Shown one piece after another: positions 42,880-52,002 of a stretch of DNA of 64,000 nt. Under the pieces are notes generated by a model. That model saw only the letters and a program-made list of their open reading frames with translations. It was not told the origin of the DNA and did no database searches. Where the stretch lies: NCBI GenBank assembly GCA_022842065.1, contig JALHQH010000001.1, forward strand, positions 1 to 64,000, in the 5' to 3' direction. This DNA comes from Caldilineaceae bacterium (GTDB lineage Bacteria; Chloroflexota; Anaerolineae; Caldilineales; Caldilineaceae). Within the stretch, counting starts at the first letter, position 1. Every line of letters starts with the position of its first letter. The translations under genes were made by a program, and so were the position numbers.

Positions 42880-45369
42880 CTATCGCAACCAACGCACGCC
42901 ATCTCGCGATGTCGCAAAGCCAAGTTGAAGACCAGGACCTCCTGAGTACCAGAGGTGATAACCTTCGCGACTGACGGCCACAGCCGGATTCGACACACGA
43001 CCACTAGCAAAGCCATCTGCTGCGCCTAGGCCAAACACAGGATTATTTAGATCGTCAGTCCATACCAGCCCATCTGATGAAGTAGCGTGGCCGATTCGCC
43101 AATCATCGGGCTGCGTTTTTGAGCGACCGGAATACCACATATGATAAGTATCTTCAATCAGAATCACATCTGGGGCAGCAGTTGACTGCGATTTCCAAGA
43201 AGAGCTTGAACCCAAGCTGATTACCGGCTGGTTGGAGGAGACACGCCAGTTATAACCATCGTCAGAGACTGCATGGCCAATTTGCCAGCTATCCTGCCAA
43301 TTTTTGCCACCCGATCCGGCAAACCACATTTCATAAGCACCATCGTGATAAAGGACAGAAGGATAGTACAAATTGTAGCTCATCCACTGAATATTTGGAT
43401 TGGGAACCAACACAGGATTTCGACTACTCTTTTCCCACTGGATACCATCTTCTGAGGTAGCGAGTCCAATACTGGCCGGCCAGCCACTGAAGTAATACAT
43501 TTCAAAACGACCATCCTTGACAATCACACTGGGACTCCCCATATTCGTGCCTTCCCAAGTGCCGTCACCATCTGGTGTCATTACCGGCCTTGAATGTACA
43601 TCCCAGTCATTCCCATTATCTGAACTTGCATAGCCAATCGACCAACTGCTATCTTGGCTCGCTTGACCGTTAAACCAGAGATGAAATTTGCCGTCATGAA
43701 ATACTATGCTAGGATCTGCGACGACGTACTGTGCCCAACTGTCACTACCTGTCAGCTCAGGCAATTCGCCAACTGCCCAACTGTCGAACGCGTTAGACAC
43801 GATACAACGCTCGACGGGAACGACATTGCACTCACCGTCATCTGACACATTGGGCTGGACAGCCACGACATCTGTAGCTTGCTCCGATTGTACAGTACCA
43901 TTGGCGGCAATCACGACGGTTTCGGCAAAGACCTGCCCGACGCCTTCGGCCTCAGTACCACTGCGATTTTGTTGCCACACGACATCGCCATTCTGTTCCA
44001 GGGCAAAATAGTAAGAGAAAGGTCCCTCACCGTTCCAAGTAGCCATCGACACTTCATTTTCATTAGCGGTACTCAGATAAGGTGTGATATCAATGTCATA
44101 GGCACGCGGTCGTTCTCTTGGATCGCAGTCACTGCAGAAAAACGCACCACCAACTGGTTGACCATTGACTAATACGGCGCTAAGATTATCAGTATCTTGT
44201 ACACGTACAATCCACTCATCTGTAGACGGTGACTGTGAAGGTAATAATGGGTCGAGTACATTGACCGTCCCATCGACATCAATCTCAATCGTCTTTGCGT
44301 AGCTCATTGTATATTCATTGTTAGTTTCACCCTCTTCACCCCAGATAATTGTCTCACCGCGACGCAGGTAAAAGCCCCACGAACTGACCACTGCGCCGTT
44401 GAGCCCCATTAATGTGAGGCGATTGGGTTCGTCAGCATTCATCTGGTCCGTGATGTCAATCCAACCCGTGTTCCCCTGCGTCCTATTCGCATAAAAGCCA
44501 ACAGAAACAATTTCCCCATTGACCAAAACTGCCGCAGCATCGTCGATATAGGCCGCGCGCACAGACCAGATATAAGTGCCGTGCACAATCACAGGCGGTT
44601 TTTCCACTGGCGCGGACTGCTGTGTATTCGCAGTTTGGGTTGATGTTGACGCTGACGCAATCGTTTTTGCTACCCCAATCGACAATTGTTCCAGGTTAGC
44701 TTGACAGGAATCACTAAAATAGATTGCCTGGAAGGCGAACGGTTCACTGCTGGGATTTTCAAGCTGGAAACTGATGAGATCGCCTTTTTCCAAGTCTTTA
44801 ATTTCATAGGCAAAGAAGACAATCGCGCTGGAAGCAGTTAGCGGAGTATGGATATAGTCAGAATCAACTACCGTTCCGCCCCCCGCCATGGCAATCTTCA
44901 ACGAAGCAGCGGTAAAATCCGTCGCACGCTGTGGCCGGTAGAGGCTGCCCAGCACAAGTAACGAACCTTCTATCGTACTGGTCCATTCCTGGGCTGGATC
45001 AGCCGTTGTATCGATGTATTTTGTACAATCACCGGCAAGCGGATCAAACACAACGGCTGACGGAAGGGTCGCCACATTGGTGCGGGCGAAAACTGTCGGC
45101 ATCCAGCCTATTTTGTCATTGTGCAAGACTAACAGCCAAGCCGCGTCTTGATCCGTCCCTAAGAGTTGGATGGTTGCCCCAGCTGGGACTGGCTCAAAAG
45201 GTAACTCGGATGTCGGCTGAGACGGCGATGCGACGAGCATTACCTCAGTCGCAACGGTGATTTCAGGTAATTGATCATAGGGCAGCGACGCATCTACCGT
45301 CGTGACACAAGCAGTGAGTGCCATGCAAACAACGATGCCAATGAGGCGTTGAATTGTCTTGTTTATCAT
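42880..45369 (-). CDS. Modular surface lipoprotein with GH43-like five-bladed propeller
   Basis: About 829 residues. Lipobox LTAC (Cys21), signature VTTVDASLPY, SH3-like domain (LLVLHNDKIGWMPTVFARTN), shared beta domain, then two related jelly-roll-like modules of about 110 residues (AAVLVNGEIVSVGF / SAVLVNGQPVGGAF pairs), and a C-terminal propeller (about 545-829) with five blades, each having a DPS/SPS/YPS/APD/NPA entry and a Y/W-x-M/L-W/Y-F/Y strand followed by IGYASSDNGNDW-like S-x-DG-x-x-W. This is the layout of GH43/GH32-like glycan-active or binding propellers; the first blade has ADPSIVFHD, holding the usual first Asp, but other catalytic acids cannot be confirmed by eye. ATG 45369 chosen because the signal peptide begins there. 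Confidence 0.8.
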   Translation of the reverse strand: MINKTIQRLIGIVVCMALTACVTTVDASLPYDQLPEITVATEVMLVASPSQPTSELPFEPVPAGATIQLLGTDQDAAWLLVLHNDKIGWMPTVFARTNVATLPSAVVFDPLAGDCTKYIDTTADPAQEWTSTIEGSLLVLGSLYRPQRATDFTAASLKIAMAGGGTVVDSDYIHTPLTASSAIVFFAYEIKDLEKGDLISFQLENPSSEPFAFQAIYFSDSCQANLEQLSIGVAKTIASASTSTQTANTQQSAPVEKPPVIVHGTYIWSVRAAYIDDAAAVLVNGEIVSVGFYANRTQGNTGWIDITDQMNADEPNRLTLMGLNGAVVSSWGFYLRRGETIIWGEEGETNNEYTMSYAKTIEIDVDGTVNVLDPLLPSQSPSTDEWIVRVQDTDNLSAVLVNGQPVGGAFFCSDCDPRERPRAYDIDITPYLSTANENEVSMATWNGEGPFSYYFALEQNGDVVWQQNRSGTEAEGVGQVFAETVVIAANGTVQSEQATDVVAVQPNVSDDGECNVVPVERCIVSNAFDSWAVGELPELTGSDSWAQYVVADPSIVFHDGKFHLWFNGQASQDSSWSIGYASSDNGNDWDVHSRPVMTPDGDGTWEGTNMGSPSVIVKDGRFEMYYFSGWPASIGLATSEDGIQWEKSSRNPVLVPNPNIQWMSYNLYYPSVLYHDGAYEMWFAGSGGKNWQDSWQIGHAVSDDGYNWRVSSNQPVISLGSSSSWKSQSTAAPDVILIEDTYHMWYSGRSKTQPDDWRIGHATSSDGLVWTDDLNNPVFGLGAADGFASGRVSNPAVAVSREGYHLWYSGGPGLQLGFATSRDGVRWLR

Positions 45370-45482
45370 CTGTATATCCTCACTGAATTTATCCACTGAA
45401 CCAACATTTATACATTGAAGCGGAAGCGAGAAGCTGCTTCCTTTATGAACATCTGATATCGCTTACCGACATTTTTGCTAAC

Positions 45483-46895
45483 TTACTTGGTCGGATTCTG
45501 ACGTTTGACATAAACCATCACGTCATCATAGTATGCCTCAAAAGGGATGCACGCGCCTGACCAACCCCACAATCCTATGGCATCGCTCGACTCAGGAGAG
45601 CGATCATCAAAATGCGCCATCAACAAGTTCCCGTCGATGTAGACCAGAATATTGTGATCCGTCACCTCAGTTCGTACCTTGTACCACCTGTTTCTTTCCA
45701 AAGGATAGGGCTTGTCTTCAACGACTTTGCCATCTCGATTCCACAACACTACATTCGGTGCGCCGTACTCAGAACCATGGCGGAGACTCAGTGTATACAA
45801 ACCAATAATTTCAAGCCCGTCATCAACACAGCTAACATTTTTAACCCTGAATTCAATGGCATAATCAGTGGAGAGGCTTAGGCCAGTCAACGTAGTGGCG
45901 CGTGTGTCCTTCGTTGAAATAGTGACATGATATTCGCCGTTTCGCACGCGCCAATATTGGAATTTATTGCGAATCCAACCATTGGCATCGCCATCATCAA
46001 AACTGTCATAAAATATCGTTTCCCAGTTTGGATCTGGTGATTCGGGCAAAACTGTAGCGTTCGGTGTTGCCGTTGACTTGGGTTTTGATGGCCCGCTTTC
46101 CTTCTGAATCGGCGTCGTTATCGCAGTAGGTGTTTGTTGATTTTGCGCAATTCCGTCCTTCGTAGACAACCCAGCTTCATCAGCAATCTGCACTTTCACC
46201 TCGCCAATGGGTAGCTGATTCAGCGTCTCTGGGCAATCATTGCTAAAATAGGCAGCCTGAAATACTAGCACTTCTTCGGCAGGGTTGGTTAGGTTAAATT
46301 GAAGCTGACTGTCCTTTTGTAAACCGGCAACGGAGAAACCAAAAAGGACGACCGCTTTTGATGAGGTTAGTGGGGTGTGCATATAATCTGCATCAATGAC
46401 TGTACCGCCACCCGTAATCTCAAGCGTGAGCAATGCCTTTTCAAAAGGAGTTTCTGTTGGCGAACGATAGATACTGCCGACAACGAATACGTCACCACTA
46501 GTCTTACTTGTCCAGGGTTCATCCAGCACAAAAGTCGCGCCAAGATACTTTGTACACTTGTCGGGTGCTGGGTCAACCACAATTGCCGGTTTGAGGACAC
46601 CAATATTGGTGCGCGAGTAAAAGGTCGGCATCCAGCCTAGCCGGTCTTTGTACAGAACCAGGAGCCAAGCGGCATCTTTGTCTGTCCCAATCACTTGGAC
46701 CTTTTCATCAACCGCAATTGGTTCCATGGCAAGATAGGCCGTAGGATGAGAAGGCGAAGCGACGAGCGTGACCTCGGTAGCCACGGTAATTTCAGGTAAT
46801 CTATCGTAGGGTAGCGATTGATCGACGGATGTAACACAGGCAGCCAACAACACAGAGATTAGTACAGTGATTAGTTTTATCATCGGCTTATGCAT
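45483..46895 (-). CDS. Modular surface lipoprotein with LamG/DUF1080-like domain
   Basis: About 470 residues. Lipobox LAAC (Cys20), signature VTSVDQSLPY, SH3-like domain (LLVLYKDRLGWMPTFYSRTN), shared beta domain (about 95-245), a Thr/Pro linker, and a C-terminal concanavalin-like sandwich (about 290-465; FYDSFDDGDANGW, YWRVRNGEYHV, WYKVRTEVTDHNILVYIDG, YYDDVMVYV) like DUF1080 or LamG sugar-binding domains. The open frame extends to 47012, overlapping the LysM-M23 gene, but the signal peptide starts at ATG 46895, with GAGGAAAAGAG upstream. Closest N-terminal relatives in the window are the proteins at 42880 and 32230. Confidence 0.8.
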   Translation of the reverse strand: MHKPMIKLITVLISVLLAACVTSVDQSLPYDRLPEITVATEVTLVASPSHPTAYLAMEPIAVDEKVQVIGTDKDAAWLLVLYKDRLGWMPTFYSRTNIGVLKPAIVVDPAPDKCTKYLGATFVLDEPWTSKTSGDVFVVGSIYRSPTETPFEKALLTLEITGGGTVIDADYMHTPLTSSKAVVLFGFSVAGLQKDSQLQFNLTNPAEEVLVFQAAYFSNDCPETLNQLPIGEVKVQIADEAGLSTKDGIAQNQQTPTAITTPIQKESGPSKPKSTATPNATVLPESPDPNWETIFYDSFDDGDANGWIRNKFQYWRVRNGEYHVTISTKDTRATTLTGLSLSTDYAIEFRVKNVSCVDDGLEIIGLYTLSLRHGSEYGAPNVVLWNRDGKVVEDKPYPLERNRWYKVRTEVTDHNILVYIDGNLLMAHFDDRSPESSDAIGLWGWSGACIPFEAYYDDVMVYVKRQNPTK

Positions 46896-46984
46896 GGTTC
46901 TGCTCTTTTCCTCGCGTAAAGATAGGGTGACAATCAAAATCAATTGTGGCAACAAGCGGTCATCACAGTTGCAAAATTGCACTA

Positions 46985-48958
46985 TCACGGCTGCCCAAAC
47001 ACCGCCTGCCACAACCGCATCGTCTCATAGAGCGAAAGCCCCTGCCCTAGATAACGCCCGTTGATCCAAAGTTCGAAGTGTAAATGGGTGCCGTCGGTTG
47101 TCCCGTAGGCGCCAGCATACGTGCCGGAAACGCCAACGGTGCCTATGGCCATGCCTTGGGTGATCGGCTCGCCGACGGCAATGCCCAGCGCAATGGCTTG
47201 CAGATGGGTATAGCGACTTTCAACCCCATGATTGTGTTCAATCGCCACCTGCCGCCCCAAAAAGCGGTCGGCCAGGCTTGAGGGTGTGCGATGTTCCAAC
47301 GCCGCCTGTGCAATGGCGGCTTCATAGGCCGCCGGGGAGAGTTCGACAAAATCGTGATCGGCGCGGGCCACCACGCCAGGGGCAACACTCCACACAGATG
47401 AGCCAAAATGCAGCCCCGCGGCATCAAAGCCATAGATATCAAGCCCTTCATGCACGCCATAGCGATAGAGCCGACGCGCGCCCGGATAAGAACGGGGGCG
47501 GTCGGGCAGAAGAGTGCCTGGATACGGTAGCTGAAAATCGACGAACAGTTCCTGTAGATTGTGGCCGGCAAAGTAGTAGTGATTGTCATAACGGACGGCG
47601 GGACACGTTTCTTTATCCTGGCGTTCGCTCACATAGAGCGTGCGGCCGGCCACGGCGTAGACGCGGTCCGCTTGGACAACGGCACTCCGCAACCGCTGTA
47701 GATTGGGGAGACGGAAGCTAATTTTGCGGACGCGTTGTTGTGTCTGCGGATCGATACTAGTGATCTCGCGGCTTTCGCCGTCGACCGCATATAGGGTATC
47801 ATCGGCCAGCAAAAGCTGGGCTGGCCAAGGGTGTCCAGCAGGATTTGCCGTGGCACCCGTCATGGCACGGGGGGCGCCCTGGCCAAATTGTTTGATGCTG
47901 CCGTCACGCAGGAGAACGCCAAAGGTGAGCGCCTGGTCACCATTGTTCAGCATGACAAAATCAACACCGGTCAGTAGCTGTGACGCCTGCATGGTTACTT
48001 GGGGGATGGCCACACCCTCCCGGAGCGCCCAAATCCGGCTCAGATCCGCATCCAACGCGTAAGCCCCGCGCTCATCCACCTGAATGGCGAGATACTGGGG
48101 ATCGGGAAATTGGTCGGGGACCGGTGCTGCGGGAAAGGCCATTGTCCATTGCCCAGCCGACGAATACCGATAGATGTCATTCGTTTTGTCCAATACAAAG
48201 AGGTCACCATCCCCTTTGTCAACCGTAGCATAGACCAACTCGCGCACGGTATACCCCTCAATCATCCGGGCCGGGGGCATCAGATTGGTTGGGGTCAGCG
48301 CGGCACCGTCTACCAACGAATCGATTGGGATTTGATAGAGATCGCCATCGGCAATCAAAAGCAACTGATCGCCAACCAGGTGTATGTGGATCGGATCCGC
48401 CGGTAGGGTGAGGGGGAAGGCACGTGTGTTGCCTGGGCAGATAAGTTCATCTGCAAATGGTTGTGGGGCCACCGATCGTGGTGCTGCAATCGTCGGAGCG
48501 GAGAGAACGGGCGTGGGTGTAACAGCAGCCGTGGCAGCTGCTGTATAAATCATGAGCCGCTGCCCGATGAACAGATAACTGGGATCACGCAACTGATTTG
48601 TTTCGATGATTTGCGCAACAGTCACGTTGTACTGACTTGCAATCCCGGAAAGCGTATCACCGGCTGTCACCACATGTACAAGCGATGGTCGCGATGTAGC
48701 GGTTCGCGAAAGCGGCGAAGCAAGGGTGGGCACTATGACCGTCGGTGTGAGCAAACCTTCCTGGGCATGCGTCGGCTCAAGCGATGCGCGCACCGCATGC
48801 GGAATAAAAAGTCCCACACTACAGATCGTGATGAGCAGTAGCAGGGGATAAACGCGTATGGCGCCCCCAGAGGGCCCCCGCGTGTGGCGTGAACTTGTCA
48901 TGCTCTTTGCGCTGCGCAAGGAAACTAGAGGTTTTAGCGTGATTTTATTCTTTGGCAT
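46985..48958 (-). CDS. LysM and M23-family cell-wall protein
   Basis: About 657 residues (from ATG 48958). A basic N-end and one transmembrane or signal segment (about 42-60), a LysM peptidoglycan-binding domain (about 90-140; VTAGDTLSGIASQYNVTVAQI), a central beta-propeller-like region with NHL/PQQ-like strands (about 175-455) and a C-terminal M23 LytM-type domain (about 490-640) with metal ligands in HEGLDI and HLHFELW. A large insertion between these motifs (AAYEAAIAQAALEHRTP) is unusual; it may not be an active endopeptidase. Alternative start ATG 48901. ATG 48958 begins 4 bases after the preceding lipoprotein stop, so it is probably cotranscribed with the sulfotransferase/lipoprotein genes upstream. 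Confidence 0.78.
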   Translation of the reverse strand: MPKNKITLKPLVSLRSAKSMTSSRHTRGPSGGAIRVYPLLLLITICSVGLFIPHAVRASLEPTHAQEGLLTPTVIVPTLASPLSRTATSRPSLVHVVTAGDTLSGIASQYNVTVAQIIETNQLRDPSYLFIGQRLMIYTAAATAAVTPTPVLSAPTIAAPRSVAPQPFADELICPGNTRAFPLTLPADPIHIHLVGDQLLLIADGDLYQIPIDSLVDGAALTPTNLMPPARMIEGYTVRELVYATVDKGDGDLFVLDKTNDIYRYSSAGQWTMAFPAAPVPDQFPDPQYLAIQVDERGAYALDADLSRIWALREGVAIPQVTMQASQLLTGVDFVMLNNGDQALTFGVLLRDGSIKQFGQGAPRAMTGATANPAGHPWPAQLLLADDTLYAVDGESREITSIDPQTQQRVRKISFRLPNLQRLRSAVVQADRVYAVAGRTLYVSERQDKETCPAVRYDNHYYFAGHNLQELFVDFQLPYPGTLLPDRPRSYPGARRLYRYGVHEGLDIYGFDAAGLHFGSSVWSVAPGVVARADHDFVELSPAAYEAAIAQAALEHRTPSSLADRFLGRQVAIEHNHGVESRYTHLQAIALGIAVGEPITQGMAIGTVGVSGTYAGAYGTTDGTHLHFELWINGRYLGQGLSLYETMRLWQAVFGQP

Positions 48959-48962
48959 GGCC

Positions 48963-50840
48963 TTAGAAATTTTCGCGATTGATGGCACCGATAACCCCTT
49001 TGACGTCGGAATGCCAAACGTTAGGATTCTCGCGGCGGCTGAAATAATTGTGGAGGGCGCGCTGTTGGTTCGCCGAAAAACCCCCTTGCGTGCCCTGGAT
49101 CATGCGCACCACCAAGACGCGGAAGGCGGACAGCCCTCGATCTTGCGGATTGGCGCGGTAGGGGTCGAGCTTCTGATCAGCAGCAAGCCCCCGCCAATCG
49201 CGCCAAACTTCCTGAATTAACCCATTCAGTCGGTCGCCACTATCGGCTTGATAGAGCAGGTTGGTCATTGACTGTTGCGAGATGCCTTCGCGCGACAGTT
49301 GGAATTCGTCTAAGCGATAGACCAAGGTGCTTGCAAACAAATCCGTTTCATAGGTGTAATCCACTGCCACACGCGAGTTACGCGACTTGGTGATCAGGTG
49401 GTCGTACAATTGGTCGGCGGTGCTACTGTTATGCTGCGCCGTCGCGGTTGGCTGCGGTTGGGCCGGTGCGCGTGGCGTCGCAATCTCGACCGCACTATCG
49501 AGCGGCACCTTTTCCGCAATGCGCCAACCCTGATTGGTGCGCACGATCTGATAGCGCACGAAAAATGGCTCATCAAATGAGTAGCGGGTGTCCAATTTCC
49601 CTTTACAGTACACACGGCCATCCCAATGTTTGCGCATGGTCACGATCACCTCGTTGACCGAAATTTCCTGCCATTCCGTAATCTGCGAGGGGGCGAGGTC
49701 GGTAAATTCCCAATAACATTGGGTTTGTTTCAGATCGCGCAGGGTTTTCTCCTGTTGTTGCAAGGCACCACCCGTCAACACCAACGGCAGATCCGTGGGA
49801 TCCAACGTCCGATCAACTTCGTGGTGGATCTGATCCCACTGATCGACAAGCTCTTGAATCTCCGCTTGCGTCGGCGGTGTCAAGCGGGGGCCGCTGGTGA
49901 CGCGAATTGTGGTTGGCGTCGGCGGTGGCGAAGGCATGGGCGTGGGTGAAATGGTAGCACCGGGACGCGCTGTCGGCCCGGATGGCGTAACGGCAGGTGT
50001 CCGTGTGCGTGGATCTGGGGTTACGTCCCTCGGCGGTGTCCCAACTGAGGTCGCTGTTTCCGTGGGCGGCTCTGTGGGGCCAGGGGTGGGCAATGGGGTC
50101 GGCAGTGTGGTTTTCAATTGACCAACGGCAAGCAGACTTTTGTCTGTTTGGTCTGCACTGCCATGCTCTTCACCACATTGGTCTGTGAAGAAGGTCGCCT
50201 GGAAAGCGGGGGCTTGCTCGGTTACTCCATCAAGCGTAAAGGAGATCTGACTGCCCTGAGCAACGTTCTGGAGCGCAAATGCAAAGAGGACAAGATTGGA
50301 TGACGGGGTCAACGGCAGGTGCAAATAGTCGGATGCCACCGCTGTGCCACTACCGCTAACTTCGGCTTGCAGCACTGCGCCAGCCAAGTCGGTTTGTGCT
50401 GCGTCGAGAAGGATGCTCCCCTCGACGATCAGCGCGCTAAGTGTGCTGTTGGTCCAGGCTTCGTCGGGGGCGAATGTTGCACCAACATACTGCGTACAGG
50501 CGCCATCGAGCGGCTCGATGATCAGCGGCGGAACCACTCTGCTGATCCCCATCTGGGAAAAGAATGAGGGCATCCAACCAAGTTTGTTCTCATATTGAAC
50601 CAGAAAATAGGCCGCATTGGTGTCGGCGGCGAGCAGATGTACCTGCGCACCGGCCGGCACCGGTTCGAGCGGCAGTTGACTGGTTGGATGCGATGGTGAA
50701 CCGAAAAGGTTAAATTTTGTCGCAACTGTGATAGTGTCCACTTGGTCACGTGGCAGCGAACCATCGATCGTAGTGACGCAACCGGCGAGAGAGACAAGCA
50801 GGATAAAGGCGATAATCGATTGTGGTATTTGCTTAAGCAT
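48963..50840 (-). CDS. Modular surface lipoprotein with IMS-like C-terminal region
   Basis: About 625 residues. Lipobox LAGC (Cys21), signature VTTIDGSLPR, SH3-like domain (FLVQYENKLGWMPSFFSQMG), shared beta domain (about 85-230), a long Pro/Thr linker, an ARC6 IMS-like region (about 330-440; CYWEFTDLAPSQITEW, RYQIVRTNQGWRI) and a helical C-terminal domain (about 470-620) with an EF-hand-free, chitosanase-like feel that was not recognised. The frame extends to 51020 but ATG 50840 has AAAGGAAA upstream and starts the signal peptide 13 bases after the sulfotransferase stop. Cotranscription with the PKS and sulfotransferase is likely. Confidence 0.78.
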   Translation of the reverse strand: MLKQIPQSIIAFILLVSLAGCVTTIDGSLPRDQVDTITVATKFNLFGSPSHPTSQLPLEPVPAGAQVHLLAADTNAAYFLVQYENKLGWMPSFFSQMGISRVVPPLIIEPLDGACTQYVGATFAPDEAWTNSTLSALIVEGSILLDAAQTDLAGAVLQAEVSGSGTAVASDYLHLPLTPSSNLVLFAFALQNVAQGSQISFTLDGVTEQAPAFQATFFTDQCGEEHGSADQTDKSLLAVGQLKTTLPTPLPTPGPTEPPTETATSVGTPPRDVTPDPRTRTPAVTPSGPTARPGATISPTPMPSPPPTPTTIRVTSGPRLTPPTQAEIQELVDQWDQIHHEVDRTLDPTDLPLVLTGGALQQQEKTLRDLKQTQCYWEFTDLAPSQITEWQEISVNEVIVTMRKHWDGRVYCKGKLDTRYSFDEPFFVRYQIVRTNQGWRIAEKVPLDSAVEIATPRAPAQPQPTATAQHNSSTADQLYDHLITKSRNSRVAVDYTYETDLFASTLVYRLDEFQLSREGISQQSMTNLLYQADSGDRLNGLIQEVWRDWRGLAADQKLDPYRANPQDRGLSAFRVLVVRMIQGTQGGFSANQQRALHNYFSRRENPNVWHSDVKGVIGAINRENF

Positions 50841-50853
50841 AGTAAGTTTTCCT

Positions 50854-51984
50854 TTACTGTCGCTCATAGCCCCTTGCGTCAAAGCGAGTATGCCAACGTT
50901 GATGGATCTTTTCACGCATCGGGGGTGAAAGCGGTTGAAAGCTGTTTTTTTGATATCCTTGCATACCTGCAAAATGGCATACAAAATATGAATGTGCCGT
51001 ATTGAACCCAGCCAATCCAAGTTCGCCGTAGAGCCTTTCTAACATTTGAAATGGATTGGCTGTCAATTCCTCAAAAGAGAGTTCTGTATAATTCGCTGCT
51101 GGTATCAACGGCTGCTCAGCAACAAAGTGCCGGTAGACAATCTCATAGCGCCGCAGCACCAACTCATCTAAATCGAGATCATCAGTCTGTTGCAGAGTCG
51201 TCGTGCGCCACATCGTCTGGTAGAGATGTCGGGTTGATTGAAAGACAGCATACGGATTGCGATGAATGTGAATGAACTGCGCATCGGGAAAGAGCTCAAG
51301 CAAAATGCGAATCCGCGCCGTATGGGCCGGTGATTTCAAGACCAGACGACAATTGGTGTGCATGGTGACCTTCCGCAAAAACTCCACAAAAGCCTGACAC
51401 CAGCGTCTATATTCCTGTGGTGTCACGTCGCGCAAGGTTAGGAACCGATCGAAGTTCTCTTGACTATGCGGAAAGATCCAAGTCAGATACGGCGACAGCA
51501 ACGTTGCATTGCACAATGCGAATTCATCCTCCTGGGGCTGATCAAAGCCGAAGCGCATGTTGTCAATCAGCCGCTTTCGCGGAGCAAAAACGCCCAATAA
51601 ACGCAGTTGCCGTTCAAAGGTCAAAAACGTATGGGGATAGAGCGTCTGCAACAAGGTTGGTGCCGTGAACTGTGGATCGCACGCCAACAGATTGTGCAGC
51701 AGGGTTGTGCCGCTGCGCCAATGCCCCAAGATGAAAAGCGGGGGGTGAACTTGGGTGGCGGCGACGGCCTCACCATATAGTTTCTGCTCACGCTTGGCCG
51801 CGACACTATTGAACAAACTCATCGCCGTCATAAACCGCCCACGTGATCGATAGCACCGGGCAATGGCGTTGCCCGGTTGCCGCTGCAATCGCCGCCAGTC
51901 ACCAACACACATCCCGTGAATCATCGTTACGAGGTGATTGGCCAGGAAGTGGCGTGCTTTCTCGAACAGTGGTTGGTCACCCAT
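50854..51984 (-). CDS. PAPS-dependent sulfotransferase
   Basis: 376 residues, sulfotransferase fold. The 5'-phosphosulfate loop is LFILGHWRSGTTLLHNLL (about 83-100) and the 3'-phosphate motif IHIHRNPYAVFQSTRHLY (about 235-252) both look intact; an additional KSPAHTARI element precedes the latter. It would transfer sulfate from PAPS to a hydroxyl or amine. It starts 18 bases after the PKS stop with GAGGAT before the ATG, so it is the natural tailoring enzyme for the PKS product, most simply an alcohol made after reductive release (inference). Soluble, with no membrane helix. Confidence 0.87.
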   Translation of the reverse strand: MGDQPLFEKARHFLANHLVTMIHGMCVGDWRRLQRQPGNAIARCYRSRGRFMTAMSLFNSVAAKREQKLYGEAVAATQVHPPLFILGHWRSGTTLLHNLLACDPQFTAPTLLQTLYPHTFLTFERQLRLLGVFAPRKRLIDNMRFGFDQPQEDEFALCNATLLSPYLTWIFPHSQENFDRFLTLRDVTPQEYRRWCQAFVEFLRKVTMHTNCRLVLKSPAHTARIRILLELFPDAQFIHIHRNPYAVFQSTRHLYQTMWRTTTLQQTDDLDLDELVLRRYEIVYRHFVAEQPLIPAANYTELSFEELTANPFQMLERLYGELGLAGFNTAHSYFVCHFAGMQGYQKNSFQPLSPPMREKIHQRWHTRFDARGYERQ

Positions 51985-52002
51985 ATCCTCAGTCGTTACC
52001 CT

